In this document: piece by piece, positions 48,198 through 58,805 of the stretch
Numbering within the stretch: position 1 is the stretch's first letter
Layout of the letters: each line of letters starts with the position of its first letter
NCBI GenBank assembly: GCA_036874045.1
Contig: CM072335.1
Span: forward strand, 7,956,001-8,020,000
Reading direction: 5' to 3'
Length of the DNA stretch: 64,000 bases
Source of the DNA: Cymodocea nodosa
Taxonomy: Eukaryota > Streptophyta > Magnoliopsida > Alismatales > Cymodoceaceae
The notes under the pieces: generated by a model
What the model was told of the DNA's origin: nothing
What the model saw: only the letters and a program-made list of their open reading frames with translations
The model's database searches: none
Program-made: the position numbers and the translations under genes

Positions 48198-49509
48198 ACG
48201 ATTAGTAAGAACACCTATCCAGGAATTTTCATTGCAGAGGGGTATTGAAAAATTTTCTGAACTGAACTTTAACGAAATTCTTTGGGGTGTAGCTAACTTT
48301 TCTTTGAAAGAGAACGTAGAGATGACTGCTCCAGTAGAAAAACCATTAGAAGAGATTTTGTATCCTGAATTAATTGATGAACCTTCATGTATTCGATTGC
48401 CAAACTTTGAGGGAGATAGGTTTGAACCGAAATCTAATTATATTAGTCAATTGCCACATTTTCATGGATTAGAAAGAGAGGATGCCTATTATTTCCTTAC
48501 AGAATTTAACGAAGTTTGTCAAATGATGAGAATGCCGAACATGAGTATAGATGCTATTAAACTTAGATATATTCCTTTTGCTTAAAAAGATACAGCTAAG
48601 AGATGGTTATATACTTTGTCGCTTGATTCAATTTCTACATGGACTGAATTTTGCTCTATTTTTCTGGAAAAATACTATCTAACACATCAAACAATTAAAA
48701 AGAAGAAAGAAATATTAATGTGTAGCCAAAAACAGGGTGAATCATTTTGAAAATATTTTGAAAGATTTAAAGATTTACTGACTCAATGTCCACATCATGC
48801 AATGAGTAAAGCACAATGAATAGGCATAATTTATGAAGGCATAGATGTTTCAACGAAATCTTAATTAGAATCTACTTGTCAAAATGGATTTTTAAAATTA
48901 TGTTGTGAAGAAGTACGGGCATATTTAGAAAATTTTGCAAAAAGAAGTACACAGTGGGAAAATTCAGCTGAAGCTATTGCAAATAAAAGATTATTGCCAA
49001 GAGGAATGCATGAAATAGATTCCAATACTATGCTTGAGGTGAAATTAAATGAATTAACAAAGAAAATAGAAGAGTTATCATTAAATCAAAAGCTAGCAGA
49101 AAAGAATACAAACATAAATGACTTAGATATTATTTATGTTAGAAACCAGAGAGATAACTTGGGAAATTATTATAATCCTAATTGGAGAAATCACCCGAAT
49201 TTATCTTGGAGAAACAACAATTTCCAAGGAGGAGAAAATATAAATGAGAAGAACATAAGTTATGAAGTATTAATTGAACAAGGAGCTAGAATAGAGAAAT
49301 TATAAAAGATAATCCAACAAGTAAACAATCGTCCAGAATTTATATTTGGAAATGCTGTAAATCAAAATCAGAATAGAAATATACCACTTAGACAGAAGGA
49401 ACCAATGGAAGTTAGACCTACTGGAGGATTGCCAATACAAGCTATACCTAATCCTGTCAATAGAACGGTTAATGAAATTGATACCTCTTCAAGGAGGGTA
49501 ACTGAATGA
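48166..49509 (+). pseudogene. retrotransposon gag (capsid region), located 3' of pol
   Basis: One frame, ~448 codons, six stops (48583, 48748, 48817, 48862, 49303, 49507). It matches the Athila/Ty3 gag capsid pattern: LPHFHGLEREDAYYFLTEF, then AIKLRYIPFA, AKRWLYTL, SISTWTEFCSIFLEKYY, YFERFKDLLTQCPHH, IYEGID, and the tail NYYNPNWRNHPNLSW. It would form the virus-like particle. The zinc knuckle normally fused to it is instead at the start of the pol frame at 39.8 kb, so gag is split across the element. Same strand as pol, no LTR or target duplication between them. Confidence 0.85.
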
Positions 49510-49704
49510 AGCAGCATATTTGAAGCAACTATCTGTATGTATATATGTTTTTATTTTTATTTTAAGTTAATAGTATCGTAGAGTTAATTTTTAACTCAAC
49601 GAACTTAGTCCGTTGAGTTATGCCTTAACTCCATGAGGGTGTGCAGTAGTTATGTTAATTTTTGTCTCTGCTAAATTTTTGTTTTTATTTTACAGAATCG
49701 ACAA
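49510..49704 (+). promoter_or_regulatory. gag/F-box spacer with palindrome and splice-acceptor-like end
   Basis: Contains AACTCAACGAACTTAGTCCG followed by TTGAGTTA (about 49583-49620), then a T-rich run ending TTTTATTTTACAG at 49695, nine bases before the F-box ATG. The last part fits a plant 3' splice site, so the F-box ORF could be reached by splicing from an LTR-driven transcript. Inferred only. Confidence 0.45.
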
Positions 49705-50796
49705 ATGAAATTAATGCAATTACCATTGGATGCACAAAGGGAAATACTAAGTAACTTGTCAGCTAAAGATCTGTGCAAGATGTGTTGTGTATCAAAGGAA
49801 ATTAAAGACTATATCGAAGAAAAATATTTTCAGGGACTACAAGCTGCAAAAATGACTAAGTTCAGAGATGGATTCATATGGAGGTCATTTAATCGTAGTT
49901 CAAATACCCATGAAAATCTGGCTATGGAAGAAACTATTGGAATTCCAACTAATGCATTAGAAGGAATGAGTCATATTATGGGGATAGATGAAGGATTAAT
50001 CATATACAAGACAAGACCAAGGTATGCAAGTTTATCATTACCTGAAATTTTGATAAGAAATCGTATAACTGGAGAAGAATGTAATATAGGAAGACCTAAT
50101 ATATTTGAAGCACCAACTGAAAATTGTGGGTCAGCTTTAATATTTTCTGATCAAAATTCTGCAATTCCTGAAAAATTATATTATTTGAGACCTATAGGAA
50201 ATTTGGGTGGAGATTTACGCTTAAGTGTGTATAATTTTCTAAACAGATCTTGGAATGAAAACATTATAATATATCTAGGACAGAAATCATTAATTAACCA
50301 AACACATCTCATACTTGATGGTTATATTTATTTAGTCACGGAGATATCAATAGCATATAGATCTGATTTATACATAGTGAGCATAGACATTTATGATGAT
50401 TATACAGAAATTTTACATGTACTGAGTGAAATAGCTAAACCACCATTTGAAAAATTTAATAAAATTCAAATAGGAATGTGGTATAATGAAGAAGATGATC
50501 CTACTTTATGTCTGATAAGATGGTGGGATGAACTCATGAAATTTCAAATATGGATTATGGAAGACATGAATGAATGGAAGTGGGATGAGGAATATATTAA
50601 AATAGATGTAGAAATAGAAACTTCTACATTACCTTGGAACCAAAAAGGATCCCTTTCTGCATTACATATCATTAATGGTAATACACTCGTATTTGGAATT
50701 TATAATATATTGCATGTTTACAAATTAAAAAGGACCAAGAACTGCATTAAAACAGAATTAATAGTAAGAAGAACTATGCCTAAAAAGTTTGCTTGA
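49705..50796 (+). CDS. intact F-box protein carried by the family-A retrotransposon
   Basis: 363 codons, uninterrupted. Residues 6-37 (LPLDAQREILSNLS, then KDLCKMCCVSKEIKDYI) are a good F-box: LPxD, EILSxL, the L-C-VSK core. F-box domains bind SKP1 in SCF ubiquitin ligases. The rest (about 85-345) has repeated aromatic/hydrophobic strands (LRLSVYNFLNRSWNENII, HLILDGYIYLVTE, DLYIVSIDIYDDYTEI, IWIMEDMNEWKWDEEY) like a plant F-box-associated or kelch-type substrate-binding region. The subtype is not certain. It lies between gag and the 3' non-coding region of the element, with a splice-acceptor-like ACAG nine bases before the ATG. Relics exist in two older family copies (25085-25824 minus, 36212-36578 plus). 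It is the only long ORF of the element without stops. Origin from a host F-box gene is inferred. Confidence 0.85.
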   Translation: MKLMQLPLDAQREILSNLSAKDLCKMCCVSKEIKDYIEEKYFQGLQAAKMTKFRDGFIWRSFNRSSNTHENLAMEETIGIPTNALEGMSHIMGIDEGLIIYKTRPRYASLSLPEILIRNRITGEECNIGRPNIFEAPTENCGSALIFSDQNSAIPEKLYYLRPIGNLGGDLRLSVYNFLNRSWNENIIIYLGQKSLINQTHLILDGYIYLVTEISIAYRSDLYIVSIDIYDDYTEILHVLSEIAKPPFEKFNKIQIGMWYNEEDDPTLCLIRWWDELMKFQIWIMEDMNEWKWDEEYIKIDVEIETSTLPWNQKGSLSALHIINGNTLVFGIYNILHVYKLKRTKNCIKTELIVRRTMPKKFA

Positions 50797-52571
50797 ACTG
50801 ATACATTTATTCCATTTGTTTCTACTTTTCAATCATGTTCTTAAGCTGTGATTTTGTGTGTTTAATGTTGTGTATTATGCATTTATTTTTAGAAAAAAAA
50901 ATAAAAATTTTGAAGTTTTTCATGTTCATTTTATAAATAAAAAAAAATAAACAAAACAAAATATCAATCCAGTTTGTTGGTATCTGTTCTGGGAAACCAA
51001 CTAGCTTGCTTTTGAGCCACCAAAGGCATAGAAGCCTGGGTTCCACACAAGACACTGATTTATTAATACCTGTTAAATGTTATTTTGTTTTATATTCTGT
51101 GTTTATCTGGGAATGAAAAATTTTTCAGAATCAAAAATCGGAATATGCAGAAAGAGATACAAATGGAATAAGGTACGTAACCAATTACTTATCCTAAATG
51201 TTAAATCAAACAAAACTTTATTCATGCCTGCTACAATTACTGTACTTATTGTCAAATCTTTTACATTGAATACAATGCAAAATGTAGGTATAGGGGGGAG
51301 GTAATTAAAGTAACAGTCATGTATGTTTGTTAATTAAAGGAATTAAAATGGTACTGCAAAGTTTTGAAGAAATTGAAAATTTTTATGAACTTGCTGTAAC
51401 TATCCGATAATTGAGACTGTAAAATTTTTATAAACTGCTTGAATGTTATATTTAGAAGGCTATAAAAGATGCTATAGAATTTATTATTTATGTAAATCTA
51501 GATATAGTTTAACAGTTTCAGGATTTTAAAATGAAATCAGAATATTTAATGCTTAATCAGAAAATTATCTGAAGTCTTGAAGGAGCTGAGATGTGAATTC
51601 TAGATTAAATGAAACACATATGATGAAAGATACATTTACTTTGAATGATTGAACTTGTAGAATGATTTTTGTGTAGATCTTATTAAACTACAGATAAAGT
51701 ATGAACTTATTGTTATGGATTCATATCTTTAGTAAATGATAGAAGTAGGATTATATAAGATTGGTGTTTTATTGCATCTGTATTAATGAAATACATGCAT
51801 ATACAGTATGTGATTAATGCTTTGTTTTGTGTGTGCATTTATTTTTAGAAGAAAAAAAAAAAAAAACCTTGAGAGTTTATTGACTTGTTTGATCACGAGC
51901 CGTTTGTACCTGAGCAGATAGGTTTGTAAGGATTGTTGACCTTAAAAAGGACTCTGAAAATCTAGCAACCTAAGATCTTGATCAGATCTGGGATTGTTGA
52001 CTGAAAGCTCGTTACATGGGTACATTAGAAAGCTCTTGCATGATTAAGCTTGTCAAATTAACTTTTAAAGTACCCAAAAAAAAAAAACATATACTGTTCT
52101 GAAAAGATACAAGTGTTTTGTGAAATACAGATATCTTATGAATCGAGTATATTTTTTGTTATCTAGAATTGCTGAAATATGAATCTGGAATTGACTTTTG
52201 AAGTTGTTTAATGGAAATACAATTCCTTATTCTACTTGTCTTAATCAGATTGAATTGGATTGTACTTTAATTTGTATGTTGTTGAAATTTCTTTTGGAAA
52301 AACTTATTGGAAAATTCAGGATTACAGATGATGAAAAGAAGAACAAACGATAATATAATTAACACCTATATGAAGATGATATTCTTTGTATGTAATTTAC
52401 ATATATTCTAAATATCTTTGCAGGTTGATTACTGAAATATACAGAATATATGTTTATGCTAAACAGAAAAAAAAAACAAAAGGGGAAGAATTAATTCTAG
52501 CACTTTTTGAAAGACCAATTAATTAGATCTTAGTTTGCTAAGGGACTAGCAAAATTTAGGTATGGTGGAAG
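50797..52571 (+). other. 3' non-coding internal region of the young element
   Basis: 1.77 kb, no convincing ORF. Landmarks shared with the older copies: CTAGCTTGCTTTTGAGCCACC near 51000; ACATTG...CAATG and a GTATAGGGGGGAGG tract (51262-51301) resembling the one 3' of pol in element B; GGCAACCTAAGATC-like wording near 51965; and a purine stretch (TAGGTATGGTGGAAG, 52557-52571) abutting the 3' LTR, which is the likely polypurine tract. Confidence 0.7.
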
Positions 52572-54425
52572 TGTTTAGAATGAAAAAGTGCATATTATTA
52601 ACGGTTAAATGATGGTTAATTGCATAATATTTAGCTTATCATATGAGAATTAAGCCATTATGTTATAATTGCACTGTTATATGCTTTAATTGAAGAATCT
52701 ACTTAATTTTGGGGAATTAATGTTAATTTAGTACATTTATGAACTGTCGGTAAATTGCAGGCTGTGAAATTCTTAAGTATCCGAAAATACATCTGAGTAT
52801 CGGATAGTTATACCTGTAACTCTCCGAAATGTTATTTTATGTTTAAACTGCTGCTGACACGTGTTGAGAGCTGGTAGATTTACTTACATTATAACTAGTT
52901 AAGTTAGTATAACTGCACGCGTTGAGTTACATGAAAATACACTAAGGCAACGCGTTAGGTTAGTGTTATAAACTTAAGTTGTTATTTTTGCACGTGTTTT
53001 ATAGTTAATTCAATGAAGGAAGTCCGTTGAGTTATCTGTAACTCCACGGACTATATATTTTCTAATATGCCACTGTAGCGGTTGTAGGAACAGACAGTTG
53101 GAAGGAAAAACCACGTTTGCACGTATCACACAGGAATTCAATCACGTAGGGAGAAAGAAATCATCGCCTTTGATCTGAAGGAAGGAAATCCAACCGACCA
53201 TTCAAGCAGAAGCAGTTACCACTGAAGAAATATAAAAGAAAAGAAGAAAAAAAAGAAAGGGTGTGATCGATGGACAGCTAGTGTATACAGAGGAGGAGCA
53301 CCGAGTTTTCTGTAGACAGTATCGGCGATTCTCCGAAGTATCACACCAACCATCGTATCACCACCATAATCACCAATCATCGGAGGTCTGTGAGGATACT
53401 TGCCTGATGTCGGGTCGATTTCGAGCCAAATACAGTGCTTGACAACCACTGCGAGGAGTGATCGCGTCACGGGAAGGGAAGACATTTTCACCAGGCGCCG
53501 ACTCATATTTCAGGAGATCGTAAAGCTTTTTGCCTTGGCTTCGGGTTGATGCCTATATGCTGAAGAGGAGATCATCTTGCAATTCTGGACTCGCAATTCT
53601 ACAGGGAGAGGAGACAGAATTGTAAGTGGTTCAATTTTTAGTGGTGTAATCGCGTTGCAAGTAGTGTCGGAAGTATTTACTGTCAAGTGAAATTACTTTA
53701 CATTTCACCTTTCACCCATCACATCAAAACAAAAATACCAAAAACAATTTATCTTTGTTTGTATGTTGTATTTGAGTGTTGTATTGTTGGTGTTGTATCG
53801 TGATTAATGTTATCTGTATCAATTTTATGATTATTTTATGTTAGTTTTAATTTTACAGTTTTCTTAAATTGGTTCGTACAAAACAACTTAAAGATTTTAA
53901 TGGTTATTGTTTGAATCATCTGAATGTTAGTATTGCATAATGATAAATCCAATGTTAACTAGCATTAAAAAGCTTAATTGATGTTATTTACAATCTGTGG
54001 AATCACCCAATGGTTGGCCAAATTCCTCTGTAATTAGCAGTATTATAAAGAAGAGACAGACTCGTGGAGTTAACTTAAGTCCACGAGGATAGTCCGTTGA
54101 GTTATCCATAACTCAACGAACTTAGTTCGTTGAGTTAACTGTAACTCAACGGAGTGCTTATTGAATATAAATTTGAATTGTTCACTATCAAACATTTCTT
54201 AAATTCGTCAGCAATTCCCTGTGGGATCGACCTCTACTTGCACACTGATACAATAGACACTATGCACTTGCAGTTAAAGTACAAATTGAAATTAATATCT
54301 AAATTGTATTCAAGGTTGTTTGTTTACTTCTAAAAGAAAGAATAGGCATAAAGATAAATTAACTAAGTAAAAATAGAAGTAACAAATACAAGTTTTTCTA
54401 GTGTAGTGCTGGGAAAACACGAACA
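52572..54425 (+). repeat. 3' LTR of the young family-A element
   Basis: 1,854 bp, TGTTTAG...CGAACA, followed by target duplication AGTAT. It pairs with 37790-39624. The ORF at 53216-53506 (-) and its 5'-LTR twin at 38415-38705 are antisense ORFs of the LTR and share no known domain. Confidence 0.95.
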
Positions 54426-54430
54426 AGTAT

Positions 54431-55142
54431 GTACAGATTGTTGACCTGAAAAAAGGCTCTTTAAATTTGGCAACCTAAGATCTTGATTAGATTTGGAATT
54501 GTTGATTGAAAGTTCAATACATGGGTACACTATAAAACTCTTGTATGATTCAAACCTTTCAAATTAACTTTTAAAGTAAAAATATGCATATACTATTTTG
54601 AAAAGATAAAATTGTTTTGTGAAGATACAAATATCTTTTGAATCGAGTATATTCTATATTATTTATGATTACTGAAGTATGAATCTAGAATTAGACTTTT
54701 GAAGTTGTTTGTTTGAAATACAATTCATTATTCTTCTTGTGTTAATCATATTGAGTTGAATTGTGTTTTGGTTCGTATGTAGTTGAAATTTATTTTAAAA
54801 ATCATATTGGGAAATTTAGGATAACAAATGTTTGAAAAGAAAAAAATTGATAATATAACTACCACTTATGTGATGTTAATATATTTTGTATATAATTTAC
54901 ATATGTTTTAAATATATTTATAGGTTAGAGAGGAAAAAATAATGTTGAATTAAATTACTAAAAAATACTAAATATCTTTATATTAATCTAATTTTAGTAT
55001 TTTGAAGATATAAAATGAAGAAATTTTTTCATAAGGAATACTGATTTATGAAGAAAGAAATAGCTCTAACACTTTAAAATGACCAACTAGTTAGATCTTA
55101 GTAGTTTGCTAAGGGACTAGTAAAAGTTACGTATGGGAGAAG
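54431..55142 (+). mobile_element. 3' non-coding internal region of the older family-A element, right part
   Basis: Continues the sequence broken off at 37784 (GTACAGATTGTTGACC, TTGGCAACCTAAGATC) and ends GGGACTAGTAAAAGTTACGTATGGGAGAAG before the older LTR, the family's usual polypurine-side wording. Confidence 0.8.
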
Positions 55143-57355
55143 TGTTTAGAATGAAAAAGTGCATAATATTAACAGTTAAATAATGGTTAATTACATTATA
55201 TTTTGCTTATCATATGAGAATTAAGTCATTATGTTATAATTGCACTATTATATGCTTTAATGAAAGAATCTATATAATTTCAAGGAATTAGTGTTAATTA
55301 AGTATATTTTTGCACTATCGGTGAGTTACAGGCTTTGTAATTCTTAAGTATTCGAATTGTATATTATTTCAGAGAATTACATTTCATGTACCGGATAGTT
55401 ATGTTTTAAACGCTTAAAAGAATACTTTATTATTTCCTGGAGTACAAGTGTTGTAAACTTAATTTATGACTTAAGTGAATTTTTGGTAAGTTAGATGATA
55501 ACTATTTGAAATATGTCTAAGCATCAGATAGTTAGGTTTGCAAGTATCCAAAATACCTTTTTATCATAAAACTTACTAAGGACATGTGTCATGATATGAA
55601 AACCTGATTTAAGTGTGGTTTTATAGTATTAAGCATGATCTATTTTATTTGCACATATTTATATCATATGCAAATGCATAGTAACAACTCATTGAGTTAG
55701 TGTTATTTTTGTTGAAAGATCACTTGCCAACTCATTGAGTTACAAGTTTAAAGGTATAAAAAGATCATGTGAGAACTCGTTGAGTTAGCGAGTAAAAATT
55801 GTAAGTTGTATATTTGAACTCGTTAAGTTAGAATTATGCACGTGTTGAAATTAAATACTTTATTGTATCACGTGAGGTACACATGTTTAACTCGTTCAGT
55901 TAGCATAACTATACACGTTGAGTTACTTAAATATATACTAAGGTAACGCATTGTGTTAGTGTTATAAGCTTATAAGTTATTTCTTTATTGCACATATTTT
56001 ATAGTTAAGTCAACGAAGTAAGTCCGTTGAGTTACACTAACTACACGGACCATTTATTTTCTAATATACCACTATAGCAATTATAGAAACAAGAAATTCA
56101 AAGAAAAATCACGATTGCATGTATCATGTAGGAATTAACTCGTGGAATGAAGAAGAAATCACCATCGTTGATATGAATGAAGGAAATCCAACTGATCATT
56201 TAAGTAGAAGTAGTTACTACTAAAAGAAATATAAAAGAAGAGGAGAAAGATGAAGAAAAGGTGTGTGTGTGTGTGAAGGTGGAGGACCATGCTAACTGCA
56301 GGAAGCGTCGGAAGTTTACTGAAGCTCCACAACACCACCAAAAATCACCAACCAACCATCAAAAGTCTGTGAAGATACTTTCTAGATGTCGGGTCGATTC
56401 TGAACCAAACACGGTGACTGACAACCACTGTGAGAAGTGATCACTTCGTAAGAAGGAAAACCATTTTCACTAAGTACCGACTCATATCTCAAAAGATCAT
56501 AAAGCTTTTAGTCTTAGTTTCGGGTTAATGCTAATATACTGAAGAGGAGATCAACTTATAAGTCTTGGTTTGCAATTCTATAGGAAGAGGAGGCAAGACT
56601 ATAAGTGGTTAAGTTTTCTGTGGTGTAATCGCATCGCATGTAGTGACAGAAGTTCTTATTGTCGATAGAGATTTTTACATTTCACCTTTCGCTCATCTTT
56701 AGAAACATATCAAAACAAAAATACCAAAAATAACTAATTATCTATGCTTATATTTAGTATTAATGTGTTGTATTATTTGTTTTGTATCGTGATTAATGTT
56801 ATCATTGTCAGCATTGTGAATGTTTTATGTTTGTTTGATTCAGAAAATAGAAAATAGTTTTATTGTTTACTGAAATTGATTCATACAAAAAACTAAATAT
56901 CTTAATGGTTACTGTTCGAAATATCTGAATGTTAGTGTTGATTAATGATAAATCTTAGATTAACTAATATTAAAAAGTTTAATTGATGTTATTTATATTC
57001 TATGTAACCACCCAATGGATGAACGAATTACTCTGTGAATAATAATATTTAACTAAAAAGGTAGACTCATGGAGTTAACTTAAATTCATGATGTTAGTCC
57101 GTTGAGTTAGCTATAACTCCACGAACTAGGTCCATTAAGTTAATAGTAACTCAACGAAGTGTTTAATTGAATACATATAAACTTTGGCATAAAAATTAAA
57201 ATAGTATATAATTCTTACTTAATCTTTGTGGAATCAACCTATACTTGCACACAAATACAATATACACTATACACTTGCAATTAAAAATATAAATTAAACT
57301 TAATATCTAATTTGTGTGAAAAGTTATTTGTTACTTTAAAAATTTTTATTAATAT
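55143..57355 (+). repeat. 3' LTR of the older family-A element
   Basis: Starts TGTTTAGAATG. Aligns along its length with the young LTRs but is much more diverged, with extra blocks (about 55360-55560). TATA-like ATATAAAAG near 56228; palindrome cluster at 57095-57160. The right end is unclear (57.34-57.36 kb) because the terminal ~80 bp do not match. Confidence 0.8.
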
Positions 57356-57449
57356 ATACAATAGACAAGGTTTGATTGAATAATATTGGTTTACTAATTT
57401 AACTTCACAAACAACCGAACAATACTCATAAGCATGGATTTTAATATGA

Positions 57450-57845
57450 TGATTCTATTTCCTAGACTTAGGCATTTGCTCTTCCAGCTTGCCAATCATG
57501 TATTGTTGTAAGTGTTGGTCCGACTCACCAAACTTTTGATGAAATTTACCTTCAAACTAGATATCATCTTAAAACTTCCAAGGAGAAATTTCACCTTGTA
57601 TATGTGTACTTATGAAACTTTCACAAACATCAGCATATTTGAGGATGGAAACAGGGAACTTTAGATCTCCCCATGTGCCTATAGTCTAATCAAGTACAAT
57701 TTGCATGGTTGTGATGGACAACTCACTCATAGACTGGTTGAAGAGCAATGGGGACAAGGGCTTGCCTTGTTGAACTGCTCTATGATAAAAAAATCTTGCA
57801 TAGGACTTACCATTGACAAGGATTGATCCACTAGTGGAAGAGAGG
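57450..57845 (-). pseudogene. LINE (L1-type) reverse-transcriptase fragment
   Basis: The minus frame gives ILVNGKSYARFF, RAVQQGKPLSPLLFN (family form RGLRQGDPLSPLLF), LKYADVCESF (family YADD, here damaged) and FEGKFHQKFG (family LKVNxxKS). These are consecutive plant LINE RT motifs. Stops and motif changes make it a dead fragment. No other LINE domains flank it. Confidence 0.8.
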
Positions 57846-57915
57846 ATTTTTTTCTTTTCTTTTGATGCTCCCTATCATTAGTCAAGTGATACAAAATGAA
57901 ATGTAGAGTACCTTA

Positions 57916-58116
57916 TCATAAAAAGCCAACAATTCTAAAAATCCTTCTGTTGACAATATCTACAGATATACATTCTATGAAGTGTAGAATGGTATGAATA
58001 CATGCTTCTGCAGTAGTGACCTGTTTAGGTTGAGCTGCTGGTGGCAATGAAGCCGCAACATATTTGGAAGAGGTGCACTGCATTAAATTATGTATCACAT
58101 GTGAATCACGCTTCAT
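57916..58116 (-). CDS. unknown 66-codon ORF, possible first exon
   Basis: MKRDSHVIHNLMQCTSSKYV start, then an Ala/Pro-rich SLPPAAQP segment and a His/Ile-rich end. I do not recognise it. Its composition is more gene-like than neighbouring random ORFs, and the sequence upstream of the Met (58117-58260) is less AT-rich, as a 5' UTR might be. A small host-gene exon or relic is possible. Confidence 0.3.
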   Translation of the reverse strand: MKRDSHVIHNLMQCTSSKYVAASLPPAAQPKQVTTAEACIHTILHFIECISVDIVNRRIFRIVGFL

Positions 58117-58260
58117 GGTTGAAAAAAGGATGAAACTGTCGAATGGATCAGGAAAAGAGAGTCGTTATCCAGTCTAGATGAGACCACAGGCAAGCAACAG
58201 TGCTGTCGGGGAAATGGAAAAGAGTCCTTCAAAACAGTAGACTGATAGCTAAGAGTAATC

Positions 58261-58805
58261 TAGAATCCCAAATTCCATATGAAAAGGGTCAATATATCAA
58301 CATCTTTTGATTGCATTTTCCCCTGTGGCTATTTTGATGGCAGTGGTGGAAGCTTCTCTAAAAGGAATGCTCAATATATCATGTTTGTTCAGAGAAAGAG
58401 GTAATGGGATTGATTCCCCTAATTGTCAAGGTGAAAAGCAATGCCGAGGTGAGACCTCACCCTAAGACCCTTAAGGTGAGAGGTGTGGTGCCTGACAGAT
58501 CGAAGCAAGGTGATGATTTATGAAATTTTAATAAAATATAATATTCCCTTAATGAGGCAGTGACAGTGGATTCGTGCCTACATATTGGCCTTACTGATAA
58601 TTGAATGTTTGTATACAGGGACAGTCCCAACTTAGACCAATTCTACCAATCCTTTGGTTACCCATCGAACAACCAATCATTTTCTGCAAGCCATTCAGAT
58701 AGACTTCAGTTTCTATTTGCAAAATCTTTTAGATTACATATTGTATTATTGTAGTTTGGCCAGCTGTGTTACACTTATTCTATTTTCATTGCGTTTGTGC
58801 TGCAG
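58261..58805. other. intergenic/intronic sequence before the UTP25-like exons
   Basis: No ORF or domain recognised. A GAGGTGAGACCTCACC inverted repeat lies at about 58448-58465. The last ~60 bp are T-rich and end TGCTGCAG, the acceptor of the following exon. Confidence 0.4.

Larger units (their letters stand above)
37785..54430 (+). mobile_element. young Ty3/gypsy element, family A, with 3' gag and F-box gene
   Basis: 16.6 kb including the AGTAT target duplications (37785-37789 and 54426-54430). LTRs 37790-39624 and 52572-54425 differ at roughly 70 sites by eye (about 4%), plus a 19-bp indel. A tRNA-Asp-type primer site is at 39632. Internal order: knuckle-PR-RT-RNase H-IN (39730-44397), env-like ORF (44987-47194), unknown ORF (47904), capsid-type gag (48166-49509), F-box protein (49705-50796), long 3' non-coding region, 3' LTR. 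RT-RNase H-integrase order makes it Ty3/gypsy, and the protease, zinc knuckle and primer site point to the Athila side. gag lies downstream of pol, not upstream. All retroviral-type frames contain stops, so the copy is not autonomous. Confidence 0.93.

Noticed and set aside
53216-53506. 96-codon minus ORF repeated at 38415-38705
   Set aside because: It is present only because the LTRs are duplicated. It lies antisense over the LTR promoter region with a Phe run from a poly-A tract, and shows no domain.
58448-58470. GAGGTGAGACCTCACC inverted repeat as a transposon terminus
   Set aside because: No partner terminus or target duplication was found. It may be a short structural repeat.
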